64,000 bases of DNA. Origin: Hetaerina americana. Lineage: Eukaryota > Arthropoda > Insecta > Odonata > Calopterygidae. Numbering within the stretch: position 1 is the stretch's first letter; each line of letters opens with the position of its first letter. Below, in pieces: positions 1 to 11,424 of this stretch. The translations under genes and the position numbers were made by a program. Under the pieces are notes generated by a model. The model did not search any database. It was not told where the DNA came from and was given only the letters and a program-made list of their open reading frames with translations. The stretch lies in the NCBI GenBank assembly GCA_022747635.1, contig JAKTNV010000233.1:124001-188000 (forward strand). Direction: 5' to 3'.

Positions 1-3000
1 TGAAGCATCTTTTATGATCATTTATTGTCTTTCAGGATACATTCTGGGTTTTATTTTGATTATTTGATGAAAATGTACAACATTACAAACCTTGGATACA
101 TTTTTGTTTGATTTTTGTCGAGTGAGATTTTCACCTTGAACCTTAAGGGGTATTGGCACTTTTTATGGAAAAATGTGAAAAATTAAATTTTCTAAAAATG
201 AAATAAATGCCTTCAAAACACCTAAAACATTCACTCTAAAACAGAAGATTGTTGTTTTCGGAATATTCTTAGAAATTTGGGCTCTTTTAGTAACATTAAC
301 ACTTCCGCTGAAGCAACTTTTATGCTCATTTCTTGTCTTTCAAGATTAATTCTGGGTTTTATTTGGTTTATTTAATGAAAATGAACAAAACACACCATGA
401 AAACATTTTTGTTTGATTTGTGTCGAATGAGATTTTCACCTATAACCCAAAGGGGGGGTATTTGCACTTTTCATGGAAAAATGTGAAAAATTAAATTTTC
501 TAAAAATGAAATAAATGCCTTTAAAACACCTAAAACATTCACTCTAAAACAGAAGATTGTTGTTTTCGCAATATTTTTAGAAATTTGGGCTCTTTTAGTA
601 ACATTAACACTTTCGCTGAAGCAACTTTTATGCTCATTTCTTGTCTTTCAAGATTAATTCTGGGTTTTATTTGGTTTATTTGATGAAAATGAACAACAAT
701 ACACACCATGAAAACATTTTTGTTTGATTTGTGTCGAGTGAGATTTTCACCTAGAACCCAAAGGGGGGGGGTATTGGCATTTTTCATGGAAAAATGTGAA
801 AAATTAAATTTTCTAAAAATGAAATAAATGCCTTCTAAACACCTCAAACATTCACTCTAAAACAGAAGATTGTTGTTTTTCGCAATATTTTTAGAAATTT
901 GGGCTCTTTTAGTAACATTAACACTTGCGCTGAAGCATCTTTTATGCTCATTTCTTGTGTTTCAGGATTAATTCTGGGTTTTATTTTGTTTATTTGATGA
1001 AAATGAACAACAATACACACCATGGAAACATTTTTGATTGATTTGTGTCGAGTGAGATTTTCACCTAGAAACCAAAGGGGGGGTATTAGCACTTTTCATG
1101 GAAAAAAGTGAAAAATTAAATTTTCTAAAACGGAAATAAATACCATCTAAACACCTCAAACATTCACTCTAAAACAGAAGATTGTTATTTTTCGCAATAT
1201 TTTTAGAAATTTGGGCTCTTTTAGTAACATTAACACCTGGGCTGAAGCATCTTTTATGATCATTTATTGTCTTTCAGGATACATTCTGGGTTTTATTTTG
1301 ATTATTTGATGAAAATGTACAACATTACAAACCTTGGATACATTTTTGTTTGATTTGTGTCGAGTGAGATTTTCACCTTGAACCTAAAGGGCGGGGGTAT
1401 TGGCACTTTTTATGGAAAAATGTGAAAAATTAAATTTTCTAAAAATGAAATAAATGCCTTCAAAACACCTAAAACATTCACTCTAAAACAGAAGATTGTT
1501 GTTTTCGGAATATTTTTAGAAATTTGGGCTCTTTTAGTAACATTAACACTTCCGCTGAAGCAACTTTTATGCTCATTTCTTGTCTTTCAAGATTAATTCT
1601 GGGTTTTATTTGGTTTATTTGATGAAAATGAACAATACACACCATTAAAACATTTTTGTTTGATTTGTGTCGAGTGAGATTTTCACCTAGAACCCAAAGG
1701 GGGGGTATTTGCACTTTTCATGGAAAAATGTGAAAAATTAAATTTTCTAAAAATGAAATAAATGCCTTCTAAACACCTCAAATATTCACTCTAAAACAGA
1801 AGATTGTTGTTTTTCGCAATATTTTTAGAAATTTGGGCTCTTTTAGTAACATTAACACTTGCGCTGAAGCATCTTTTATGCTCATTTCTTGTGTTTCAGG
1901 ATTAATTCTGGGTTTTATTTTGTTTATTTGATGAAAATGAACAACAATACACACCATGGAAACATTTTTGATTGGTTTGTGTCGAGTGAGATTTTCACCT
2001 AGAAACCAAAGGGGGGGTATTAGCACTTTTCATGGAAAAAAGTGAAAAATTAAATTTTCTAAAAATGAAATAAATACCATCTAAACACCTCAAACATTCA
2101 CTCTAAAACAGAAGATTGTTATTTTTCGCAATATTTTTAGAAATGTGGGCTCTTTTAGTAACATTAACACCTGGGCTGAAGCATCTTTTATGATCATTTA
2201 TTGTCTTTCAGGATACATTCTGGGTTTTATTTTGATTATTTGATGAAAATGTACAACATTACAAACCTTGGATACATTTTTGTTTGATTTGTGTCGAGTG
2301 AGATTTTCACCTTGAACCTAAAGGGGGTATTGGCACTTTTTATGGAAAAATGTGAAAAATTAAATTTTCTAAAAATGAAATAAATGCCTTCAAAACACCT
2401 AAAATATTCACTCTAAAACAGAAGATTGTTGTTTTCGGAATATTTTTAGAAATTTGGGCTCTTTTAGTAACATTAACACTTCCGCTGAGGCAACTTTTAT
2501 GCTCATTTCTTGTCTTTCAAGATTAATTCTGGGTTTTATTTGGTTTATTTGATGAAAATGAACAATACACACCATGAAAACATTTTTGTTTGATTTGTGT
2601 CGAGTGAGATTTTCACCTAGAACACAAAGGGGGGGTATTTGCACTTTTCATGGAAAAATGTGAAAAATTAAATTTTCTAAAAATGAAATAAATGCCTTCT
2701 AAACACCTCAAACATTCACTCTAAAACAGAAGATTGTTGTTTTTCGCAATATTTTTAGAAATTTGGGCTCTTTTAGTAACATTAACACTTGCGCTGAAGC
2801 ATCTTTTATGCTCATTTCTTGTGTTTCAGGATTAATTCTGGGTTTTATTTTGTTTATTTGATGAAAATGAACAACAATACACACCTTGGATACATTTTTG
2901 TTTGATTTGTGTCGAGTGAGATTTTCACCTTGAACCCAAAGGGGGGGGTATTGGCACTTTTTATGGAAAAATGTGAAAAATTAAATTTTCTAAAAATGAA

Positions 3001-4889
3001 ATAAATGCCTTCTAAACACCTCAAACATTCACTTTAAAACAGAAGACTGTTGTTTTCGCAATATTTTTAGAAATTTGGGCTCTTTTAGTAACATAAACAC
3101 TTGCGCTGAAGTATCTTTTATGCTCATTTCTTGTCTTTCAGGATTAATTCTGGGTTTTATTTTGTTTATTTGATGAAAATGAACAACAATACACACCATG
3201 GAAACATTTTTGTTTGATTTGCGTCGAGTGAGATTTTCACCTAGAACCCATAGGGGGGGGTATTGGCACTTTTCATGGAAAAAGGTAAAAAATTAAATTT
3301 TCTAAAAATGAAATAAATGCCTTCTAAACACCTCAAACATTCACTCTAAAACAAAAGATTGTTGTTTTTCGCAATATTTTTAGAAATTTGGGCTCTTTTA
3401 GTAACATTAACACTTGCGCTGAAGCAACTTTTATGATCATTTATTGTATTTCAGGATTCATTCTGGGTGTTATTTTGTTTATTTGATGAAAATGAACAAC
3501 AATACACACCATGGAAACATTTTTGTTTGATTTGCGTCGAGTGAGATTTTCACCTAGAACCCATAGGGGGTTATTGGCACTTTTCATGGAAAAATGTAAA
3601 AAATTAAATTTTCTAAAAATGAAATAAATGCCTTCTAAACACCTCAAACATTCACTCTAAAACAGAAGATTGTTGTTTTTCGCAATATTTTTAGAAATTT
3701 GGGCTCTTTTAATAACATTAACACCTGGGCTGAAGCAACTTTTATGCTCATTTCTTGTCTTTCAGGATTAATTCTGGGTTTTATTTTGTTTATTTGATGA
3801 AAATGAACAACAATACACACCATGGAAACATTTTTGTTTGATTTGCGTCAAGTGAGATTTTCACCTAGAACCCAAAGGGGGTATTGGCACTTTTCATGGA
3901 AAAATGTGAAAAATTAAATTTTCTAAAAATGAAACAAATGCCTTCTAAACACCTCAAACATTCACTCTAAAACAGAAGATTGTTGTTTTCGCAATATTTT
4001 TAGAAATTTGGGCTCTTTTAGTAACATTAACACTTGCGCTGAAGCATCTTTTATGCTCATTTCTTGTCTTTCAGGATTAATTCTGGGTTTTATTTGTTTA
4101 TTTGATGAAATAACAACAATACACACCATGGAAACATTTTTGATTGATTTGTGCCGAGTGAGATTTTCACCTAGAACCCAAAGGGGGGGGTATTGGCACT
4201 TTTCATGGAAAAATGTGAAAAATTAAATTTTCTAAAAATGAAATAAATGCCTTCTAAACACCTCAAACATTCACTCTAAAACAGAAGATTGTTTTTCGCA
4301 ATATTTTTAGAAATTTGGGCTCTTTTAGTAACATTAACACTTATGCTGAAGCATCTTTTATGATCTTTTATTGTTATTCAGGATTCATTCTGGGTTCTAT
4401 TTTGTTTATTTGATGAAAATGAACAACAATACACACCTTGGATACATTTTTGTTTGATTTGTGTCGAGTGAGATTTTCACCTAGAACACAAAGGGGGGGG
4501 TATTGGCACTTTTCTTGGAAAAATGTAAAAAATTAAATTTTCTAAAAATGAAATAAATGCCTTCTAAACACCTCAAACATTCACTCTAAAACAGAAGATT
4601 GTTGTTTTTCGCAATATATTTAGAAATTTGGGCTCTTTTAGTACCATTAACACTCTCGCTGAAGCATCATTTATGCTAATTTCTTGTCTTTCAGGATTAA
4701 TTCTGGGTTTTATTTTGTTTATTTGATGAAAATAAACAACAATACACACCATGGAAACATTTTTGTTTGATTTGTGTCGAGTGTGATTTTCACCTAGAAC
4801 CCAAAGGGGGGTATTAACACTTTTAATGGAAAAATGTAAAAACTTAAATTTTCTAAAAATGAAACAAATGCCTTCTAAACACCTCAAAC
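1..4889. repeat. HOR copy 1 (16 monomers, left end cut by window)
   Basis: Monomer order read from diagnostic variants: A B D C A B C A B M E F/G I J K L. Compared with the 19-slot order it lacks c1, F and G are fused into one hybrid (CAACTTTTATGATC near 3427), and H is absent. The second A carries GGGCGGGGG near 1390, the mark of slot a2. The window opens inside the first A monomer, so the true left edge is not visible. Confidence 0.8.
2714..3026. repeat. Monomer type M (exemplar)
   Basis: 313 bp. The left half is C-like (CTTGCGCTGAAGCATC, TTGTGTTTCAGG). The right half has ACCTTGGATAC, CTTGAACCC and TTTTTATGG. It precedes E in most intact orders (also near 18.6, 22.1, 30.1, 33.9 and 37.6 kb) and is probably an old hybrid now fixed as a HOR slot. 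Confidence 0.8.
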
Positions 4890-6755
4890 ATTCATTCTAA
4901 AACAGAAGATTGTTATTTCTCGCAATATTTTTAGAAATGTGGGCTCTTTTAGTAACATTAACACCTGGGCTGAAGCATCTTTTATGATCATTTATTGTCT
5001 TTCAGGATACATTCTGGGTTTTATTTTGATTATTTGATGAAAATGTACAACATTACAAACCTTGGATACATTTTTGTTTGATTTTTGTCGAGTGAGATTT
5101 TCACCTTGAACCTAAAGGGGGGGGGGTATTGGCACTTTTTATGGAAAAATGTGAAAAATTAAATTTTCTAAAAATGAAATAAATGCCTTCTAAACACCTC
5201 AAACATTCACTCTAAAACAAAAGATTGTTGTTTTTCGCAATATTTTTAGAAATTTGGGCTCTTTTAGTAACATTAACACTTGCGCTGAAGCAACTTTTAT
5301 GATCATTTATTGTATTTCAGGATTCATTCTGGGTGTTATTTTGTTTATTTGATGAAAATGAACAACAATACACACCATGGAAACATTTTTGTTTGATTTG
5401 CGTCGAGTGAGATTTTCACCTAGAACCCATAGGGGGTTATTGGCACTTTTCATGGAAAAATGTAAAAAATTAAATTTTCTAAAAATGAAATAAATGCCTT
5501 CTAAACACCTCAAACATTCACTCTAAAACAGAAGATTGTTGTTTTTCGCAATATTTTTAGAAATTTGGGCTCTTTTAATAACATTAACACCTGGGCTGAA
5601 GCAACTTTTATGCTCATTTCTTGTCTTTCAGGATTAATTCTGGGTTTTATTTTGTTTATTTGATGAAAATGAACAACAATACACACCATGGAAACATTTT
5701 TGTTTGATTTGCGTCAAGTGAGATTTTCACCTAGAACCCAAAGGGGGTATTGGCACTTTTCATGGAAAAATGTGAAAAATTAAATTTTCTAAAAATGAAA
5801 CAAATGCCTTCTAAACACCTCAAACATTCACTCTAAAACAGAAGATTGTTGTTTTCGCAATATTTTTAGAAATTTGGGCTCTTTTAGTAACATTAACACT
5901 TGCGCTGAAGCATCTTTTATGCTCATTTCTTGTCTTTCAGGATTAATTCTGGGTTTTATTTGTTTATTTGATGAAATAACAACAATACACACCATGGAAA
6001 CATTTTTGATTGATTTGTGCCGAGTGAGATTTTCACCTAGAACCCAAAGGGGGGGGTATTGGCACTTTTCATGGAAAAATGTGAAAAATTAAATTTTCTA
6101 AAAATGAAATAAATGCCTTCTAAACACCTCAAACATTCACTCTAAAACAGAAGATTGTTTTTCGCAATATTTTTAGAAATTTGGGCTCTTTTAGTAACAT
6201 TAACACTTATGCTGAAGCATCTTTTATGATCTTTTATTGTTATTCAGGATTCATTCTGGGTTCTATTTTGTTTATTTGATGAAAATGAACAACAATACAC
6301 ACCTTGGATACATTTTTGTTTGATTTGTGTCGAGTGAGATTTTCACCTTGAACCCAAAGGGGGGGGTATTGGCACTTTTCATGGAAAAATGTGAAAAATT
6401 AAATTTTCTAAAAATGAAATAAATGCCTTCTAAACACCTCAAACATTCACTCTAAAACAGAAGATTGTTGTTTTTCGCAATATATTTAGAAATTTGGGCT
6501 CTTTTAGTACCATTAACACTCTCGCTGAAGCATCATTTATGCTAATTTCTTGTCTTTCAGGATTAATTCTGGGTTTTATTTTGTTTATTTGATGAAAATA
6601 AACAACAATACACACCATGGAAACATTTTTGTTTGATTTGTGTCGAGTGTGATTTTCACCTAGAACCCAAAGGGGGGTATTAACACTTTTAATGGAAAAA
6701 TGTAAAAACTTAAATTTTCTAAAAATGAAACAAATGCCTTCTAAACACCTCAAAC
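4890..6755. repeat. Second copy of a six-monomer segment (A F/G I J K L)
   Basis: The block repeats the preceding six monomers with an offset of 1866 bp. Copy 1 is about 3288-5153 and copy 2 about 5154-7020. Both carry the same private variants: CATAGGGGGTTATTGG, GCGTCAAG, the shortened AGATTGTTTTTCGC (about 4287 and 6153), CTTATGCTG, and TTTTAATGG. Apart from one short patch in monomer K and one G in a G tract, I saw no difference between the copies. This indicates a recent tandem duplication. Confidence 0.88.
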
Positions 6756-7071
6756 ATTCATTCTAAAACAGAAGATTGTTATTTCTCGCAATATTTTTAG
6801 AAATGTGGGCTCTTTTAGTAACATTAACACCTGGGCTGAAGCATCTTTTATGATCATTTATTGTCTTTCAGGATACATTCTGGGTTTTATTTTGATTATT
6901 TGATGAAAATGTACAACATTACAAACCTTGGATACATTTTTGTTTGATTTTTGTCGAGTGAGATTTTCACCTTGAACCTAAAGGGGGGGGGGGTATTGGC
7001 ACTTTTTATGGAAAAATGTGAAAAATTAAATTTTCTAAAAATGAAATAAATGCCTTCAAAACACCTAAAAC
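6756..7071. repeat. Monomer type A, slot a1 (exemplar)
   Basis: 316 bp. Diagnostic variants: GTTATTTCTCGC, GAAATGTGGG, CCTGGGCTGAAG, a TGATCA site, CAGGATAC, GATTATTTGATG, TGTACAACATTACAAACC, CTTGAACCTAAA, an 11-base G tract, TTTTTATGG, and a CCTTCAAAACACCTAAAAC tail. The long G tract explains the above-average length. Confidence 0.85.
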
Positions 7072-7379
7072 ATTCACTCTAAAACAGAAGATTGTTGTTT
7101 TCGGAATATTTTTAGAAATTTGGGCTCTTTTAGTAACATTAACACTTCCGCTGAAGCAACTTTTAGGCTCATTTCTTGTCTTTCAAGATTAATTCTGGGT
7201 TTTATTTGGTTTATTTAATGAAAATGAACAAAACACACCATGAAAACATTTTTGTTTGATTTGTGTCGAATGAGATTTTCACCTATAACCCAAAGGGGGG
7301 GTATTTGCAGTTTTCATGGAAAAATGTGAAAAATTAAATTTTCTAAAAATGAAATAAATGCCTTCTAAACACCTCAAAC
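7072..7379. repeat. Monomer type B, slot b1 (exemplar)
   Basis: 308 bp, slightly shorter than other types. Marks: GTTTTCGGAA, CTTCCGCTGAAGCAAC, TTTCAAGATT, TTATTTGGTTT, CCATGAAAAC and TATTTGCA. The TCGAATGAG variant separates slot b1 from b2 and b3, which read TCGAGTGAG. This copy shares TTTAATG, AACAAAACAC and CTATAACCC with the monomer at about 230-540, supporting equivalent positions in HOR copies 1 and 2. Confidence 0.85.
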
Positions 7380-7692
7380 ATTCACTCTAAAACAGAAGAT
7401 TGTTGTTTTTCGCAATATTTTTAGAAATTTGGGCTCTTTTAGTAACATTAACACTTGCGCTGAAGCATCTTTTATGCTCATTTCTTGTGTTTCAGGATTA
7501 ATTCTGGGTTTTATTTTGTTTATTTGATGAAAATGAACAACAATACACACCATGGAAACATTTTTGATTGGTTTGTGTCGAGTGAGATTTTCACCTAGAA
7601 ACCAAAGGGGGGGGTATTACCACTTTTTATGGAAAAATGTGAAAAATTAAATTTTCTAAAAATGAAAGAAATGCCTTTAAAACACCTAAAAC
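7380..7692. repeat. Monomer type C, slot c1 (exemplar)
   Basis: 313 bp. Marks: CTTGCGCTGAAGCATC, TTGTGTTTCAGG, CCATGGAAAC, GATTGGTTTG, AGAAACCAAAG, and TATTACCAC followed by TTTTTATGG. The tail switches to CCTTTAAAACACCTAAAAC. Slot c1 is absent from HOR copy 1. Later c1 copies (near 16.5, 24.9, 26.4 and 28.0 kb) carry TAACTATAACAC and AATAAACACC, a separate subfamily. Confidence 0.82.
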
Positions 7693-8004
7693 ATTCACTC
7701 TAAAACAGAAGATTGTTGTTTTCGCAATATTTTTAGAAATTTGGGCTCTTTTAGTAACATTAACACTTTCGCTGAAGCAACTTTTATGCTCATTTCTTGT
7801 CTTTCAAGATTAATTCTGGGTTTTATTTGGTTTATTTGATGAAAATGAACAACAATACACACCATGAAAACATTTTTGTTTGATTTGTGTCGAGTGAGAT
7901 TTTCACCTAGAACCCAAAGGGGGGGGTATTGGCATTTTTCATGGAAAAATGTGAAAAATTAAATTTTCTAAAAATGAAATAAATGCCTTCTAAACACCTC
8001 AAAC
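7693..8004. repeat. Monomer type D (exemplar)
   Basis: 312 bp. Resembles B, with CTTTCGCTGAAGCAAC, TTTCAAGATT, TTGGTTT and CCATGAAAAC. It keeps the full AACAACAATACAC that B lacks, reads TTTTCGCAAT rather than TTTTCGGAAT, and has GGCATTTTTC after the G tract. It always lies between c1 and c2 in the intact order. Confidence 0.83.
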
Positions 8005-8316
8005 ATTCACTCTAAAACAGAAGATTGTTGTTTTTCGCAATATTTTTAGAAATTTGGGCTCTTTTAGTAACATTAACACTTGCGCTGAAGCATCTTTTAT
8101 GCTCATTTCTTGTGTTTCAGGATTAATTCTGGGTTTTATTTTGTTTATTTGATGAAAATGAACAACAATACACACCATGGAAACATTTTTGATTGATTTG
8201 TGTCGAGTGAGATTTTCACCTAGAAACCAAAGGGGGGGTATTAGCACTTTTCATGGAAAAAAGTGAAAAATTAAATTTTCTAAAAATGAAATAAATACCA
8301 TCTAAACACCTCAAAC
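8005..8316. repeat. Monomer type C, slot c2 (exemplar; used as reference monomer)
   Basis: 312 bp. Landmarks: GTTTTTCGCA near 8030, CATTAAC at 8071-8077, CAG at 8118-8120, CCATGG near 8176, a 7-base G tract at 8232-8238, and the AT-rich dyad near 8264-8281. Slot c2 differs from c1 and c3 by GATTGATTTG rather than GATTGGTTTG, and has GGAAAAAAGTG and ATACCATCTAAAC. AATAAA occurs once near the right end, as in most monomers. Confidence 0.85.
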
Positions 8317-8630
8317 ATTCACTCTAAAACAGAAGATTGTTATTTTTCGCAATATTTTTAGAAATTTGGGCTCTTTTAGTAACATTAACACCTGGGCTGA
8401 AGCATCTTTTATGATCATTTATTGTCTTTCAGGATACATTCTGGGTTTTATTTTGATTATTTGATGAAAATGTACAACATTACAAACCTTGGATACATTT
8501 TTGTTTGATTTGTGTCGAGTGAGATTTTCACCTTGAACCTAAAGGGCGGGGGTATTGGCACTTTTTATGGAAAAATGTGAAAAATTAAATTTTCTAAAAA
8601 TGAAATAAATGCCTTCAAAACACCTAAAAC
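8317..8630. repeat. Monomer type A, slot a2 (exemplar)
   Basis: 314 bp. A-type throughout, but the G tract is interrupted as GGGCGGGGG. This mark recurs in the A that follows c2 (near 1390, 17574, 25982, 27541, 29101 and 42797). It also appears in K/A hybrids near 32525 and 36260, identifying their right-hand parent. Confidence 0.85.
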
Positions 8631-8938
8631 ATTCACTCTAAAACAGAAGATTGTTGTTTTCGGAATATTTTTAGAAATTTGGGCTCTTTTAGTAACATTA
8701 ACACTTCCGCTGAAGCAACTTTTATGCTCATTTCTTGTCTTTCAAGATTAATTCTGGGTTTTATTTGGTTTATTTGATGAAAATGAACAATAAACACCAT
8801 GAAAACATTTTTGTTTGATTTGTGTCGAGTGAGATTTTCACCTAGAACCCAAAGGGGGGGTATTTGCACTTTTCATGGAAAAATGTGAAAAATTAAATTT
8901 TCTAAAAATGAAATAAATGCCTTCTAAACACCTCAAAC
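8631..8938. repeat. Monomer type B, slot b2
   Basis: 308 bp. A B-type unit with TCGAGTGAG, unlike b1. This copy has the single variant AACAATAAACACC in place of AACAATACACACC. It lies between a2 and c3. Confidence 0.8.
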
Positions 8939-9251
8939 ATTCACTCTAAAACAGAAGATTGTTGTTTTTCGCAATATTTTTAGAAATTTGGGCTCTTTTA
9001 GTAACATTAACACTTGCGCTGAAGCATCTTTTATGCTCATTTCTTGTGTTTCAGGATTAATTCTGGGTTTTATTTTGTTTATTTGATGAAAATGAACAAC
9101 AATACACACCATGGAAACATTTTTGATTGGTTTGTGTCGAGTGAGATTTTCACCTAGAAACCAAAGGGGGGGGTATTAGCACTTTTCATGGAAAAAAGTG
9201 AAAAATTAAATTTTCTAAAAATGAAATAAATACCATCTAAACACCTCAAAC
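8939..9251. repeat. Monomer type C, slot c3
   Basis: 313 bp. Has GATTGGTTTG like c1 but TATTAGCAC and GGAAAAAAGTG like c2, so it is itself mosaic between the two. It is followed by a3, not by D. Confidence 0.8.
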
Positions 9252-9565
9252 ATTCACTCTAAAACAGAAGATTGTTATTTTTCGCAATATTTTTAGAAAT
9301 GTGGGCTCTTTTAGTAACATTAACACCTGGGCTGAAGCATCTTTTATGATCATTTATTGTCTCTCAGGATACATTCTGGGTTTTATTTTGATTATTTGAT
9401 GAAAATGTACAACATTACAAACCTTGGATACATTTTTGTTTGATTTGTGTCGAGTGAGATTTTCACGTTGAACCTAAAGGGGGGGGGTATTGGCACTTTT
9501 TATGGAAAAATGAGAAAAATTAAATTTTCTAAAAATGAAATAAATGCCTTCAAAACACCTAAAAC
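9252..9565. repeat. Monomer type A, slot a3
   Basis: 314 bp. A-type with GAAATGTGGG and an uninterrupted G tract. Private changes in this copy: TCTCTCAGG, CACGTTGAACC and ATGAGAAAA. Confidence 0.8.
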
Positions 9566-9873
9566 ATTCACTCTAAAACAGAAGATTGTTGTTTTCGGAA
9601 TATTTTTAGAAATTTGGGCTCTTTTAGTAACATTAACACTTCCGCTGAGGCAACTTTTATGCTCATTTCTTGTCTTTCAAGATTAATTCTGGGTTTTATT
9701 TGGTTTATTTGATGAAAATGAACAATACACACCATGAAAACATTTTTGTTTGATTTGTGTCGAGTGAGATTTTCACCTAGAACCCAAAGGGGGGGTATTT
9801 GCACTTTTCATGGAAAAATGTGAAAAATTAAATTTTCTAAAAATGAAATAAATGCCTTCTAAACACCTCAAAC
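9566..9873. repeat. Monomer type B, slot b3
   Basis: 308 bp. B-type with CTGAGGCAAC, shared with the monomer at the same slot in HOR copy 1 (near 2485). This shows the two HOR copies descend from one ordered unit. It is followed directly by E because M is missing here. Confidence 0.82.
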
Positions 9874-10185
9874 ATTCACTTTAAAATAGAAGATTGTTGT
9901 TTTCGCAATATTTTTAGAAATTTGGGCTCTTTTAGTAACATAAACACTTGCGCTGAAGTATCTTTTATGCTCATTTCTTGTCTTTCAGGATTAATTCTGG
10001 GTTTTATTTTGTTTATTTGATGAAAATGAACAACAATACACACCATGGAAACATTTTTGTTTGATTTGCGTCGAGTGAGATTTTCACCTAGAACCCATAG
10101 GGGGGGGTATTGGCACTTTTCATGGAAAAATGTAAAAAATTAAATTTTCTAAAAATGAAATAAATGCCTTCTAAACACCTCAAAC
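9874..10185. repeat. Monomer type E (exemplar)
   Basis: 312 bp. Marks: CACTTTAAAA at the start, TAACATAAACAC, GCGCTGAAGTATC, CCATGG, TTTGCGTCGAG, and CCCATAGG before the G tract. This copy has one extra change, AAAATAGAAG. Confidence 0.85.
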
Positions 10186-10497
10186 ATTCACTCTAAAACA
10201 AAAGATTGTTGTTTTTCGCAATATTTTTAGAAATTTGGGCTCTTTTAGTAACATTAACACTTGCGCTGAAGCAACTTTTATGCTCATTTCTTGTCTTTCA
10301 GGATTAATTCAGGGTTTTATTTTGTTTATTTGATGAAAATGAACAACAATACACACCATGGAAACATTTTTGTTTGATTTGCGTCGAGTGAGATTTTCAC
10401 CTAGAACCCATAGGGGGGGTATTTACACTTTTCATGGAAAAATTTAAAAAATTAAATTTTCTAAAAATGAAATAAATGCCTTCTAAACACCTCAAAC
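10186..10497. repeat. Monomer type F (exemplar)
   Basis: 312 bp. Marks: AAAACAAAAGATTG at the start, GCGCTGAAGCAAC, GCGTCGAG, CCCATAGG and AAAAATTTAAAAAATT. This copy alone reads TTCAGGGTTTT and TATTTACAC. Later F copies (near 22.7, 30.8 and 34.6 kb) read TATTGACAC. Confidence 0.82.
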
Positions 10498-10808
10498 ATT
10501 CACTCTGAAACAGAAGATTGTTGTTTTTCGCAATATAAGTAGAAATTTGGGCTCTTTTAATAACATTAACACCTGGGCTTAAGCATCTTTTATGATCATT
10601 TATTGTATTTCAGGATTCATTCTGGGTGTTATTTTGTTTATTTGATGAAAATGAACAACAATACACACCATGGAAACATTTTTGTTTGATTTGCGTCGAG
10701 TGAGATTTTCACCTAGAACCCATAGGGGGTTATTGGCACTTTTCATGGAAAAATGTAAAAAATTAAATTTTCTAAAAATGAAATAAATGCCTTCTAAACA
10801 CCTCAAAC
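10498..10808. repeat. Monomer type G (exemplar)
   Basis: 311 bp. Marks: CTCTGAAACAG, TTTAATAACATTAACACC, TGATCATTTATTGTATTTC, TTCATTCTGGGTGTT, GCGTCGAG and CATAGGGGGTTATTGG. This copy also has the rare TATAAGTAG in place of TATTTTTAG, and GGGCTTAAG in place of GGGCTGAAG. Confidence 0.82.
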
Positions 10809-11115
10809 ATTCACTCTAAAACAGAAGATTGTTGTTTTTCGCAATATTTTTAGAAATTTGGGCTCTTTTAATAACATTAACACCTGGGCTGAAGCATCTT
10901 TTATGATCATTTATTGTATTTCATGATTCATTCTGGGTGGTTTTTGTTTATTTGATGAAAATGAACAACAATACACACCTTGGATACATTTTTGTTTGAT
11001 TTGTGTCGACTGAGATTTTCACCTTGAACCCAAAGGGTATTGGCACTTTTCATGGAAAAATGTGAAAAATTAAATTTTCTAAAAATGAATGAAATGCCTT
11101 CTAAACACCTCAAAC
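10809..11115. repeat. Monomer type H (exemplar)
   Basis: 307 bp. Marks: GTATTTCATGATTC, GGGTGGTTTTTG, ACCTTGGATAC, GTCGACTGAG, CTTGAACCC and AATGAATGAAATG. The G tract is only three bases (11035-11037), the shortest in an otherwise intact monomer and the main reason for the short length. Confidence 0.82.
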
Positions 11116-11424
11116 ATTCACTCTAAAACAGAAGATTGTTGTTTTTTGCAATATTTTTAGAAATTTGGGCTCTTTTAGTAACATTAACACTTGCGCTGAA
11201 GCAACTTTTATGCTCATTTCTTGTCTTTCAGGATTAATTCTGGGTTTTATTTTGTTTATTTGATAAAAATGAACAACAATACACACCATGGAAACATTTT
11301 TGTTTGATTTGCGTCAAGGAGATTTTCACCTAGAACCCAAAGGGGGTATTGGCACTTTTCATGGAAAAATGTGAAAAATTAAATTTTCTAAAAATGAAAC
11401 AAATGCCTTCTAAACACCTCAAAC
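11116..11424. repeat. Monomer type I (exemplar)
   Basis: 309 bp. Marks: GCGCTGAAGCAAC, GCGTCAAG instead of GTGTCGAG, a five-base G tract, and GAAACAAATGCC. This copy has lost two bases (GTCAAGGAGA for GTCAAGTGAGA) and reads GATAAAAATG. Confidence 0.82.

Noticed and set aside
8030..8045. CENP-B box at TTTTTCGCAAT or TTTTCGGAAT
   Set aside because: The core needs TTCG, then A, then CGGG at fixed spacing. Only the TTCG part is present, and the CGGG half is missing in the monomers I compared.
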